DNA of 26,408 bases from JAGLTN01 sp023135255. Its GTDB lineage: Bacteria; Planctomycetota; Phycisphaerae; Sedimentisphaerales; Anaerobacaceae. The notes beneath the pieces are model-generated. The model was given only the letters and a program-made list of their open reading frames with translations, was not told the DNA's origin and ran no database searches. Location of the stretch: assembly GCA_030639495.1 (NCBI GenBank), contig DAOWCP010000024.1, forward strand, positions 1 to 26,408, read 5' to 3'. How positions within the stretch are numbered: the stretch's first letter is position 1; each line of letters begins with the position of its first letter. The translations under genes were made by a program, and so were the position numbers. Of the stretch, positions 6,492 through 15,567 are shown piece by piece.

Positions 6492-8099
6492 ATGAAGAAT
6501 AGTGTTCGTTTTGTTATTTCGGCATGTCTCGTTCTTTGCTTCGCGGGGGTTGCTTTTTCACTTGAGCCTGATGTGGATTGGCCTGAGATATTTGATCCTG
6601 ATCGATTGTTGACGTTTAACATGGAATTGACTGAGGCTGACTGGCAGACTGTTATTAATGATGAAACCCTGGATATTGAAAAACCTGCATGGTTCTGGGC
6701 TGATGATGATGAGGATCAGAAGATATATGTTTCTGTCAGGCGTAAATCCGGCGACCCGATCCCATCTATTTTGGGGGGCAGCGATGTAAAGATAAGCCTT
6801 AAGATAGATATCAATGAATATTTCTGTGATGATCCTATGGATCCCGATTATCCGGGGCATCCCAATGCTGTAAGCGAGTGGCATGGGATGAAAAAATTCA
6901 GTCTGGAAAATGGTGATGATAATAATGTTCTGACAGAAGGGCTTTCCGCTAATATGCATACGCTTGCTTCTTGTGCAGAGGGGTATGGCCATGATGCGTG
7001 GCGTACGAACTGGGTTAAGCTTTATGTCAATGGTGAGTATAGAGGGGTTTATGTAAATGCAGAGCATCTGGATAAAACTTTTCTTATTCACAGAGATGTG
7101 TATGTCTGGCATGAGACGTGGCTTTATCAGTATCGCGGTGAATATGATTTTTCGCTTGAGATAGGGGACGATGATAATCCTCGCAGTCCGGTGGTAAATG
7201 ATTTGAATTTTTTGCCTTTAGCATATGAAAAGAGTAATTCGCCTTTGCATCCTGATGGCGGGCTGGTCGCTGCTCCTGTCGGCGCGGCTTTGGTGCAGAT
7301 ACTCAATGAAAAAATAAATATGCAGAGTATGCTTTCGATGGCAGCGGTGAATGCTTTTGTTGCTAATCCTGATTCTCTTTTCAGCCATCAGCGGAATTCT
7401 CATTTTCTGGATTTTAATCCGCTTAACCCGTCGGAGACTCGTAAGAGATATTATTACCCATGGGATATTGATGCGGCAATGCAGAAACCTGATTTTGATA
7501 TTTACGGCGGCGACGGACCTACGGAATATCAGACGATGATACTTGGCAATGCGGTCTTTCGAGCTTGGTATGACCAGATAATGACGGATTTGATCAATAG
7601 TGTATTTACAGAGGCAAACATCTCAGCATTGATAGACAGAATCGAACCTGCGATAAGCCAGGCTTTGGCAGACGATCCTTATAACAAATTTGGTGCGATG
7701 ACATTAGCGGCAGTGCAGGAAGAATTTGACGGTGCCAGAGCGTGGTATATTGAGCGTCTTGCAAATGTTCGTTCGCAACTTGGGATCCCTGAGCCTGATG
7801 CAGATGGTGACGGGGTGGCTGACAGTATTGATAATTGTCCGTTTACTGCTAATGTGAACCAGGAAGATGCGGATGGTGACGACATCGGCGATGCGTGTGA
7901 CAGATGTGATGGCGGTTGCTTATGCGATGATGTGGATTTGTATTTGAGCGGGCATCTGGATTTTTCTGATTTTGCTTTGCTCGGCGATGGCTGGCAAAAC
8001 AGCGGTGCGAATCTTGTCGGCGATATAAATGGTGATGAGTCTGTTGATATTGATGATCTGAAGATACTGGCTGATTACTGGCTTGATTATTGCAATTAA
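6492..8099 (+). CDS. Secreted CotH-kinase-like protein with thrombospondin-3 and dockerin-like tail
   Basis: The protein has 535 residues behind a GGAAGG ribosome site at 6477-6482. It opens with a signal peptide (hydrophobic to about residue 23, AFS-L). The body matches bacterial CotH-like proteins: an N-terminal beta part with WHGMKKFSLENG and VKLYVNGEYRGVYVNAEHLDK, then NAFVANPDSLFSHQRNSHFLDF and YYYPWDIDAA, where the acidic kinase-like residues lie. Residues from 435 carry thrombospondin type-3 calcium motifs (DADGDGVADSIDNCP, DADGDDIGDACD). The last 55 residues hold two dockerin-like calcium loops (LDFSDFALLGDGW; DINGDESVDIDDLKILADYW), a tail frequent in Phycisphaerae exoproteins. CotH enzymes can phosphorylate proteins; whether this one does is unknown. 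The tail probably serves anchoring or complex assembly. Confidence 0.85.
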   Translation: MKNSVRFVISACLVLCFAGVAFSLEPDVDWPEIFDPDRLLTFNMELTEADWQTVINDETLDIEKPAWFWADDDEDQKIYVSVRRKSGDPIPSILGGSDVKISLKIDINEYFCDDPMDPDYPGHPNAVSEWHGMKKFSLENGDDNNVLTEGLSANMHTLASCAEGYGHDAWRTNWVKLYVNGEYRGVYVNAEHLDKTFLIHRDVYVWHETWLYQYRGEYDFSLEIGDDDNPRSPVVNDLNFLPLAYEKSNSPLHPDGGLVAAPVGAALVQILNEKINMQSMLSMAAVNAFVANPDSLFSHQRNSHFLDFNPLNPSETRKRYYYPWDIDAAMQKPDFDIYGGDGPTEYQTMILGNAVFRAWYDQIMTDLINSVFTEANISALIDRIEPAISQALADDPYNKFGAMTLAAVQEEFDGARAWYIERLANVRSQLGIPEPDADGDGVADSIDNCPFTANVNQEDADGDDIGDACDRCDGGCLCDDVDLYLSGHLDFSDFALLGDGWQNSGANLVGDINGDESVDIDDLKILADYWLDYCN

Positions 8100-8109
8100 T
8101 GCGGATTTT

Positions 8110-9813
8110 TCAGCTTGTTAAAGGCAGGGCGTTTGTAACGCGGACGACTTCCTGATATGTGGTTATTCCTTGTCGCACTTTTCTCAGGCCGGATTGGAAA
8201 AGTGTGCTCATTCCTTCTTTTCTGGCTTGGGCGTTGATCTCGCTTGAGTCTCTCCTGTCGATAGTCATTTGTCGGATGCTTTGTGAGAAAGTCAGCATTT
8301 CGGTAATAGCTGTTCTGCCGAGATAGCCTGTGAAATGACATTTGGAGCATCCTTTGCCGTGATAAAACGATTCTATTTTATTGCTGTGGGTTATCGATTT
8401 GACAGCTGTTTTGATTTCGTCGGGGGCGTCGCAGGATTCTTTGCAGTGCGGGCAAATCATTCTTACAAGCCTTTGTGCTAAAATGGCATTGATCGATGAA
8501 GCGGTAAGGAAAGGTTCGACGCCCATGTCCAGGAGTCTGGTTATTGCTGAGGCTGCGTCATTAGTATGAAGCGTGCTGAAAACGAGATGGCCTGTTAAGG
8601 CGGTTCTTATCGCGGTTTCTGCGGTTTCAAAATCGCGGATCTCACCGACGAGCATGATATCCGGGTCGTGGCGGAGCATCGAGCGCAATGCGCGGGCAAA
8701 TGTGAAACCTATCTCGCTGTGGGTCTGCATCTGCATAAGGCCTTTCATTTCATATTCGATAGGGTCCTCGATTGTGATTATCTTGCGGTTGGAATCTTTG
8801 AGCATGTGCATACAGGTATATAGGGTAGTGGTTTTTCCGGAGCCGGTGGGGCCTGTGACGAGTATTATGCCGTGTGGTCTGTCAATGAGCTTCTTTATCG
8901 CGGAGACTGTTTTTTGCTCCATGCCTAAAGAGCTGAGCTGCATTATCAATTTACTTTGGGGCAGGATACGAATGTTGATGGCTTCGCCGAACCTTGTGGG
9001 AAGTATTGATATTCGAAGGTCGAATCTTTCACCACCAAGATTAACCTGCGATCGTCCATCCTGCGGGAGTCTCTTTTCAGCGATATCCAAACCTGAAAAG
9101 ATCTTAACCCTGCTGGTGATCCCTTCCTTAAAGAACCTTGCAGATTGGGGCAGGGGGGCATTCTGCAAAATCCCATCAATCCTGTATCTGGCTCGGAGTT
9201 CATCTTCGTAAGGCTCGATATGAATATCGGTAGCGCCGGCTTTTATCGCGTCCGCCAATATCTGGTTGACAAGTTTAATTACCGAGGCATCCTGTTTCTC
9301 ATCGTCTTCAAGCAGGTCACTTGTTCCCTCAGTCGACTGCTGCAAATCCTCAACCAAGGCCATCTGCTCAACGGTAGCGGCGCCAAGGCCATAATGTTTG
9401 CGTATGGATTTTTGTATCGCTTCGGCTGTTGCGAGTACAAACTCTATCTTAAACTTAGCATCCAGAACGAGCTGGAGTTCTCTGGTCAGCTCCTCAAAGA
9501 AAGGCTCACAGGTCGCAGCGGTTAGCTTTTCGCCCTCAAGCTGGACGGGCATTATATTATAATGCGTCGCAATATTGGCAGTGACAGCCTCTATGGCCTG
9601 GGTTTGTATCTCGGCAGATGCAAGATCAATAAACTCAACATCGATTGAGTTGCCGATCTTTTTTAAAAAATTCTCTTCATCCGCCAAACCAAGCTGATAA
9701 ATGCACTTATGCAGGCTGATGTTCTGCTGTTTGGCAAGTTGCTTTGCACTATTGAGCTGCTCAGCTGTAATTACTGAAAGAATTGCTTTGTTGTTGATTT
9801 TTGCATTTAACAT
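8110..9813 (-). CDS. GspE/PilB-family type II secretion or type IV pilus assembly ATPase
   Basis: The complete 567-residue protein has all family landmarks. Residues 1 to about 150 form an MshEN-like N-terminal domain. The core begins at INQILADAIKAGATDIHIEP-type sequence near 182-201. Then come Walker A GPTGSGKT (321-328), Asp box TIEDPIEY (347-354), Walker B IMLVGEIRD (386-394), His box STLHTN (413-418) and a zinc module with C454, C457, C489 and C492. It should be a cytoplasmic hexameric ATPase powering assembly of pilin-like fibres. The start has GGAGA about ten bases upstream on the minus strand. No pilin, platform protein or secretin gene lies nearby, so pilus and type II secretion cannot be told apart. 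Its stop lies ten bases from that of the convergent CotH gene. Confidence 0.93.
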   Translation of the reverse strand: MLNAKINNKAILSVITAEQLNSAKQLAKQQNISLHKCIYQLGLADEENFLKKIGNSIDVEFIDLASAEIQTQAIEAVTANIATHYNIMPVQLEGEKLTAATCEPFFEELTRELQLVLDAKFKIEFVLATAEAIQKSIRKHYGLGAATVEQMALVEDLQQSTEGTSDLLEDDEKQDASVIKLVNQILADAIKAGATDIHIEPYEDELRARYRIDGILQNAPLPQSARFFKEGITSRVKIFSGLDIAEKRLPQDGRSQVNLGGERFDLRISILPTRFGEAINIRILPQSKLIMQLSSLGMEQKTVSAIKKLIDRPHGIILVTGPTGSGKTTTLYTCMHMLKDSNRKIITIEDPIEYEMKGLMQMQTHSEIGFTFARALRSMLRHDPDIMLVGEIRDFETAETAIRTALTGHLVFSTLHTNDAASAITRLLDMGVEPFLTASSINAILAQRLVRMICPHCKESCDAPDEIKTAVKSITHSNKIESFYHGKGCSKCHFTGYLGRTAITEMLTFSQSIRQMTIDRRDSSEINAQARKEGMSTLFQSGLRKVRQGITTYQEVVRVTNALPLTS

Positions 9814-9997
9814 TCAGGCTGTCTCCATAAAACAAATTGCCGGGCTAAAACCATTAGCGTTTTACATCACAAGAATGTTGATTTGATAAATTTTATTTTG
9901 CGAAGTCAACATTGCTGAGTTTGCTTCGCTTTTGGTGTGTATTTGGGCTGTATGTTCGGCTTTGATATTTATATTTATTGATATGGGAAGCTTATAA
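9814..9997. promoter_or_regulatory. Divergent control region between the secretion ATPase and the ten-gene operon
   Basis: This is the only sizeable gap ahead of the long plus-strand operon, so both divergent promoters should be here. It holds an inverted repeat with perfect 8-bp arms, AATGTTGA (9874-9881) and TCAACATT (9906-9913), around an AT-rich loop. A very similar pair occurs at 25629-25664 in the other divergent region of the window. A weak candidate promoter for the plus strand is TTGGGC (9943-9948) with TATTTA (9966-9971), spaced 17 bases. GGGAAG at 9985-9990 is the ribosome site for the GTG at 9998. Confidence 0.4.
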
Positions 9998-12562
9998 GTG
10001 AAAATAAAGAGGATAATTGTATTTGTTCTGGTGGTATTGACTCTTCGGCCTTTGGTTGTTAATGTTTATGGCAATAGAGAAAGCTCTTTTAGTTTCGAAG
10101 CTCTTATGAAATCTACTGAAATTTTCGGCTCGGCTAATCTTTTCTGTGAATCTTCAGAAGATAATTATGTTTTCCGCACATCAGAGCTGATCGTCATACC
10201 GGTAAACCAAAAGCCCAAGAGCAAAAGTATAAAGGTGACAATTTTAAAGTGGGAAAATAATTCGTGGCAGGAGTATGGCCTGAGAAAAGCAGCTTTGTCG
10301 GATGGGCAACTTGAGATAAGCAGCAGGGTAAGTCAGGGCGGGCTTTATAAACTGAAATTTGAAATTTCAAACAACAAATACGAGGCTTACGCAATTATCT
10401 GTGATGGCTGGAAGAAAGTAATTTTTCGTTTCTGCAGGGTTGTGAAAGATCACTTAGAGATTAATAGCGATCCGCAGCTTTTGCGCTCAACTATTGCGGT
10501 TTCGCATTTTGATAATGTAATGGAATTGGCAGCGGATTCGGAAAAGCTTTCTTCTGAGCTATTTGTTGCTTTAAGAAAGGCCATCAAGGGCAGGGGTGAT
10601 TTTGATAATGGGGGAATACCTGATTTTGTTATCCCGGGTCTGACAAAGGTCAGGTTAAAAAGGTTCAAAGCCGACGATATTTCGGAATTTATTATTTATA
10701 TCCCCGATGATTATAGCTCTGATAAAAAACACTCTTTGGTTGCTCGCGTTGACCCACTTAGATACAACATATTAAACGACTATGACGAAGACCAGACAGG
10801 TATGATCGATCTATGGTGGCACTTCGGTTCGGAGAAAAGTTTCGACTGGAAAGACTTTAATTATTTTTTTAAAATAATGAACGAAAAACTCACCATAGAT
10901 ACAGACCGCATATACCTGCACTCAATTTGCGGCAACAGTAAGCTTGCGATGGCAATAGCATTGAAATATCCCGATATCTGGGCTGGTTGTATGATGTCCA
11001 CGGGCTACAACAGTATTCAACTTGCCGGCAATATGTTCAATGCCCAGTTTTTTTACGCAAACGCACATCCCGAAATAGAAGCACATAAACCTAAAATCAA
11101 TTTTGTTGTTAAGCTCTATCGTTACTTCGGCTGTGATGACTTTAACTTAGCAGCAATAAAAGATATTGGCAAAGCACATCTGGTCGATTTTACGAAACTA
11201 AAATTCAGAAAAAATCCAGACAATCTTTATTTTAAAACACAATCGTATCAAAGCAATAAATCCTATTGGCTAAGCATTGACGGCTGTGAAGATGATAACT
11301 TTTTCCGAACCATAGAAGCTGAAATTAAAGAAAATAAAATATTTGTCACTACCGAAAATACTGACGCGTATAAAATCTATCTCTCGAAAGCACCGATAGA
11401 TACATCCGTTGCTGTAGAGATCATAGAAAACAACAAATCTCTTGGTTTTTATGATGAAGACGTTTTCGTAAGGGTCGCAGACAGATATACCAAAGCTTTG
11501 ATAACCAAAACGCCTCAGATCGCAGGACCAATAGAAGACGCTTTCTCCGAGCCTCATGTCATAGTCTATCAATCCCGGAACTCAGAGCCCAATTATCTTA
11601 GTGCGGTCGCAGATTTCGCGGGCAAAATTTCACCCTTAGCAAAGTGCATAAAAGACAGTGACTTCGATAAGAAATACATCGATAGCTCTAATATTATTTT
11701 CGTGGGGCGGGATTCTGAAAACCCGACAATATCCAAAATTCTAAAGAAACTGCCCGTATCGATAACACCCGATTCGATAATTGCGGATGCTAAAAAATAC
11801 CAGGCTGAGAATGCCGGCTGTATTATGATTTATCCGAACCCGCTGAATACATCAAAATACATCCTGCTCTTTGCGCCAGCTTCGGAATTGGCTGCAAACA
11901 GCATGGAAAAAGTTTTTGCTGAAGTGAAATCTGAAAAAGACATAGCAATATTTCAGGCAGATAAAAAACGAAACATCAAATACCATATTCTCGAAAATTT
12001 TAACAGCGTGTGGCAATGGAATAAAAATGCCGGTCTGGTTGTTTTCAATAATAACTTCAAAAAAACAGCTGAGGATTATCAGAAATTAATCGCCAAAACA
12101 GTTAAAAACTATCTAAACGCTGATATATCCCTTCTCGAACCGGTTTTCACAGCAGACGAACATATCCCCAGCTATGAAAAGGTAACCTTGCGCGGTTTGT
12201 TTGCGAATCTGCAGAACCATTGGATAATAAAGATTAGGATCAAAGGCAGTTTTTTAAAACAACTCGTCAACAAACTGCTTGTCGGCGACGCTATTGAAAG
12301 AAAAACAACATATGCGCTTTGCGGCATAAGCTTTAGCGCTCTTTCAGCTAATGACGGCTTGCTGGTGACAGAAATTGAAAATGATAAGGATTACATAATT
12401 GCTCTTTCGGCAAGAGCGATCAAGAACCCGCTTCTCGGATATGTATTAACCGATTACGAGATTCTTGACCAGAGCCTTTTGATAAAGCTGCTTAAAGATT
12501 GCTCGCAAAAAACAGGTCCGATAGACCTTAATCAGAAATGTGAAAATATAAAAATATTCTAA
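9998..12562 (+). CDS. Secreted 854-residue esterase-like alpha/beta-hydrolase protein with Cys at the nucleophile position
   Basis: The GTG start follows GGGAAG at 9985-9990. The N-terminus has a signal peptide or anchor (basic MKIKR, then about 18 hydrophobic residues). Residues of about 225-345 resemble the esterase D/PHB-depolymerase type of alpha/beta hydrolase: FIIYIPDDYSSDKKHSLVAR, then DTDRIYLHSICGNSKLAMAIALKYPDIWAG. In such enzymes the second segment normally reads GxSxGG; here it is S-I-C-G-N, so Cys311 occupies the nucleophile place. The end, about 728-830, loosely resembles a 5'-nucleotidase C-terminal domain (VTLRGLFANLQNHWIIKIRI, RIKGSFLKQLV). I am sure of the gene but not of its activity; it may be a cysteine hydrolase or a non-catalytic binding protein. 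It is the first gene of the ten-gene operon. Confidence 0.75.
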   Translation: MKIKRIIVFVLVVLTLRPLVVNVYGNRESSFSFEALMKSTEIFGSANLFCESSEDNYVFRTSELIVIPVNQKPKSKSIKVTILKWENNSWQEYGLRKAALSDGQLEISSRVSQGGLYKLKFEISNNKYEAYAIICDGWKKVIFRFCRVVKDHLEINSDPQLLRSTIAVSHFDNVMELAADSEKLSSELFVALRKAIKGRGDFDNGGIPDFVIPGLTKVRLKRFKADDISEFIIYIPDDYSSDKKHSLVARVDPLRYNILNDYDEDQTGMIDLWWHFGSEKSFDWKDFNYFFKIMNEKLTIDTDRIYLHSICGNSKLAMAIALKYPDIWAGCMMSTGYNSIQLAGNMFNAQFFYANAHPEIEAHKPKINFVVKLYRYFGCDDFNLAAIKDIGKAHLVDFTKLKFRKNPDNLYFKTQSYQSNKSYWLSIDGCEDDNFFRTIEAEIKENKIFVTTENTDAYKIYLSKAPIDTSVAVEIIENNKSLGFYDEDVFVRVADRYTKALITKTPQIAGPIEDAFSEPHVIVYQSRNSEPNYLSAVADFAGKISPLAKCIKDSDFDKKYIDSSNIIFVGRDSENPTISKILKKLPVSITPDSIIADAKKYQAENAGCIMIYPNPLNTSKYILLFAPASELAANSMEKVFAEVKSEKDIAIFQADKKRNIKYHILENFNSVWQWNKNAGLVVFNNNFKKTAEDYQKLIAKTVKNYLNADISLLEPVFTADEHIPSYEKVTLRGLFANLQNHWIIKIRIKGSFLKQLVNKLLVGDAIERKTTYALCGISFSALSANDGLLVTEIENDKDYIIALSARAIKNPLLGYVLTDYEILDQSLLIKLLKDCSQKTGPIDLNQKCENIKIF

Positions 12563-12594
12563 AACTTTTTGAATCCAATGATCGGAGAAAGTAA

Positions 12595-13782
12595 ATGAAG
12601 CTTAAATATTTTATTTTGTCAGCACTGTTGGCATTTACATTGTTGGCGATATCAAAAACCAAAGCAGACCTCATTGCTTATTGGCCTCTCGATGAGATCG
12701 TTGAAGGCAAAGTTCTCGATGCGACTGGCAATGGCTACGATGGAACAGTTGTAGGCGAGCTTAAACCAATAGAAGATGCTAATCATAAAGGATTATATTT
12801 CGATGGCGGCGTAAGCTATATCGATTGCGGCAGCGAAGGGTTTGATAAGATCAACAATCAGATCAGCATCTCCGCGTGGATAAAGATCGGAGAATTCGAT
12901 AAGTGGATACAAACCATAGTTGCGAAAGCCGGTGACATCTGGCAGCTTCAGCGTGGTTGGGGTGATAGCGGCGATTCCGTAAATTTCAATCTCAAAGTTG
13001 AAAATCAAAAAACAGTTCGCGCAGGCGGCGTCATGGGCCTTAAAAAGGTCGATGATGACAAATGGCACCATATTGTTGGTGTTTATTCTGGTCAGAATCT
13101 AAAGTTGTATATCGATGGCGAACTTAGTAATTCTGTAACTGCAAGAAAACAGAAACTCAGCAAATTGAAAAACAAGCTCACCATTGGAGCAAACCTGCTT
13201 AGAGGTAAAAGTAAAGAAGATGCCAAATATTTAAGGTCATGGCATGGCGATATAAGTCAGGTTGCGATTTTCGACCACGCATTAACATCGTCACAAATAG
13301 GCCTGCTTTATAATACCGACCCTATAACGTGTCAAAAATATTCCCGCTTCAGTGACATTCTCTCTCGCGGCGATATCGATTTACTAAAAAATATTCCCCC
13401 GGAACTTTTCGATTCGTTTGTCGTTTGTAAACAGCTTATTGACGAAAGAAAATATTCTCAGGCGATTGAAGCTCTGGATAAATTGATCTACGATAATACC
13501 GCTTCGAATCAATCTCTTGTCACCCATGCCTTTCTTCTCAAATATCAAATATACATTCAGCAAGACGACATAAAAAATGCGATCAAGACAATACGGACTT
13601 TGCAAAAGACTTATCCCGACCTTAATTCTCCTGAGGTAACTTTTTCGCTGGCATATTGTTACATCAAGCAGGGCAACAACAAACAGGCTCAAACCTTGCT
13701 GCAGCAAATTGTCGACGATCATCCTCAAAGCACTTACGCATTAAAAGCTCAGCTTTGTTTGAGCAGGATAAGGGGAAAATGA
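12595..13782 (+). CDS. Secreted LamG-like protein with C-terminal TPR repeats (paralogue 1)
   Basis: The protein has 395 residues with GGAGAAAG upstream. A signal peptide covers about residues 1-24. A concanavalin-like LamG domain follows (about 25-240): LIAYWPLDE, a VLDATGNGYDGTV turn, ISISAWIKIGEFDKW, WHHIVGVYSGQNLKLYIDGE and ISQVAIFDHALTSSQI are the classic strands of this fold. From about residue 280 the sequence turns helical and ends in tetratricopeptide repeats (YSQAIEALDKLI; VTFSLAYCYIKQGNNKQAQTLLQQI). LamG domains bind carbohydrate or protein and TPRs bind proteins, so this is probably an extracytoplasmic scaffold. It is a close relative in design of the next gene, which suggests tandem duplication. 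Confidence 0.85.
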   Translation: MKLKYFILSALLAFTLLAISKTKADLIAYWPLDEIVEGKVLDATGNGYDGTVVGELKPIEDANHKGLYFDGGVSYIDCGSEGFDKINNQISISAWIKIGEFDKWIQTIVAKAGDIWQLQRGWGDSGDSVNFNLKVENQKTVRAGGVMGLKKVDDDKWHHIVGVYSGQNLKLYIDGELSNSVTARKQKLSKLKNKLTIGANLLRGKSKEDAKYLRSWHGDISQVAIFDHALTSSQIGLLYNTDPITCQKYSRFSDILSRGDIDLLKNIPPELFDSFVVCKQLIDERKYSQAIEALDKLIYDNTASNQSLVTHAFLLKYQIYIQQDDIKNAIKTIRTLQKTYPDLNSPEVTFSLAYCYIKQGNNKQAQTLLQQIVDDHPQSTYALKAQLCLSRIRGK

Positions 13783-13819
13783 AACCATTGGTCATATTTA
13801 TAAAGAAGGAAAAAAATAA

Positions 13820-15475
13820 ATGAGAAAAATAATTTTTAAATGCGGATTTATATGGGTTCTGCTTGTTTTAACCCCGGTACTGCTCAACGCTGAGTTGATA
13901 GCATATTATGAATTTGAATCCGACGCAAGGGATAGGAGCGGCTTTGCTATAAATGCCGACGGTGAATTTATTGACACTGCTGGAATATCCACGGATGCAG
14001 CCATCGGCAGTGGTGCGTTAAAACTCGGCGGATACACCGATTATGTTGATCTAGGCAACGATTCAAAATTTGATATGATCGATGAAATAACCGTTTCTGC
14101 CTGGGTAAAAGTACAGTTTTTTGCCGAATATCTGGAAGCTTTTGTGACCAAAGGTGATACTTCATGGCGTTTGCAGCGATATAGTCAAGGCCCCAATGTT
14201 GAATTTTCATGCAACGGTTTATTTATCGGACCAGATGAAAAAGGTGTCTATCAGTTATACAGCAAAACAGAGATCGATGACGGCAAATGGCATCACATTG
14301 TGGGTCTTTACGACGGCGAAAAAATTCGTATTTACATAGATGGCAAACTTGACGCAGAAAAACCTGCTCAGGGGAAAATGGATTTAAACGACTGCCCGGT
14401 ATACATCGGTGAAAATGCTGAAAATATGGGCAGAGGTTTTTGCGGCTGGATCGACAGTGTTTCAATTTATAACCATGCCTTAACCGAGGATGAAATACAG
14501 CTGCTTTATAATAAAAAAATCTCACCTCAAAGACAGCAGCTTTACGATGTTATTAAAGAATTCACCTCACTGATAAATGCTGACAATGGCCAACAAGCAG
14601 AAGAATATTTAGAACAAAAAATAGGTTCTCTGAATAAATTTGCTCAGCAAAACCAACACGAGGACACATTTAATTTTAAGCTATATTCGGAGTTGTTGGT
14701 CTTATTAGCAAAAGCTGAAGAAAACATAGGCTCAGATAAATACCAGGTAGCCCATGCGTATTCAAATGCTCTCAATTATGACCTGAGGCTTACAGATTTG
14801 GTTGATTGTTATATGTGGCTTTTAAAAAATCTAACCGCTGAAGAGCTTAATAAACATATCGAACAAATAGGTATTTTTGAAAATACAGATCAGAACCATG
14901 TCGTTCTGATAGCTGAATATTTTTTGAATAACGATAATTATAATGACTTTCAGTTGTTTTTCGAAACTTTTTTCAATGACAAATATCGCCCGGCCCAATT
15001 TGGACTTGCTGTAAGAGACGCCTTATCCGCTAATCAGCAATGGTTGGAGCGTTTCGACGGAATGTTTAAAATTAACCCGCAATGGCTGGAGCTTACAAAA
15101 TTTGAAAAGTGTCAAAATGAATTTGACGCGGGCAGATATCAGCTGTCGATCATATTGCTGGAAGCTTTTTTAAAAGATTACAAAGGCTCAGCCTGGGCTT
15201 TTGACAAAAACGCTTTGCTGCTCGCAGGGCAATGTTATGTCCAGGTCGGCAAAACAAAAAAAGCATACGATAGTTTCCTGCAGCTGATTTTCGAATACCC
15301 CGATAGCCGGCAAGCTGACGAGGCTTCATTGATTCTCGGCTACACGTACATGATAAACAACGAATTTGATTTAGCACGGGATATCTTCAATGTTCTGATT
15401 AAGACCAGTATAAAAAGTCAATATCTCAGCAGGGCGAACCAGTATCTCGAAAGAATTAACCTTCTTGCTCAATAA
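13820..15475 (+). CDS. Secreted LamG-like protein with TPR-type helical repeats (paralogue 2)
   Basis: The protein has 551 residues; AGAAGGA at 13804-13810 precedes the ATG. A signal peptide ends near residue 24. The LamG domain (about 25-235) repeats the landmarks of the preceding gene: LIAYYEFESDARDRSG, ITVSAWVKVQFFAEY, WRLQRYSQG, WHHIVGLYDGEKIRIYIDGK and WIDSVSIYNHALTEDEIQLLYN. The C-terminal 300 residues are helical, with TPR-like units near the end (NALLLAGQCYVQVGKTKKAYDSFLQL; EASLILGYTYMINNEFDLARDIF). It is about 150 residues longer than its paralogue, the extra length lying in the middle helical part. Role is inferred as envelope scaffold or substrate-binding component. Confidence 0.85.
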   Translation: MRKIIFKCGFIWVLLVLTPVLLNAELIAYYEFESDARDRSGFAINADGEFIDTAGISTDAAIGSGALKLGGYTDYVDLGNDSKFDMIDEITVSAWVKVQFFAEYLEAFVTKGDTSWRLQRYSQGPNVEFSCNGLFIGPDEKGVYQLYSKTEIDDGKWHHIVGLYDGEKIRIYIDGKLDAEKPAQGKMDLNDCPVYIGENAENMGRGFCGWIDSVSIYNHALTEDEIQLLYNKKISPQRQQLYDVIKEFTSLINADNGQQAEEYLEQKIGSLNKFAQQNQHEDTFNFKLYSELLVLLAKAEENIGSDKYQVAHAYSNALNYDLRLTDLVDCYMWLLKNLTAEELNKHIEQIGIFENTDQNHVVLIAEYFLNNDNYNDFQLFFETFFNDKYRPAQFGLAVRDALSANQQWLERFDGMFKINPQWLELTKFEKCQNEFDAGRYQLSIILLEAFLKDYKGSAWAFDKNALLLAGQCYVQVGKTKKAYDSFLQLIFEYPDSRQADEASLILGYTYMINNEFDLARDIFNVLIKTSIKSQYLSRANQYLERINLLAQ

Positions 15476-15567
15476 AAGATACCTTTCAGGGTGAGAAATT
15501 TTCGCAAGGAAAGTTGTAAAGTGTTGTTTAAAATTGGTTACCCGCGGATAAACGGGGAAACTCAACT

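Noticed and set aside
6558..7112. 184-codon minus-strand frame opposite the CotH gene
   Set aside because: It lies wholly inside a well-supported secreted protein gene and shows no motif; it is a shadow of the coding strand.
8573..9211. 212-codon plus-strand frame opposite the secretion ATPase
   Set aside because: It mirrors the conserved Walker and core region of the ATPase on the other strand and has no independent support.
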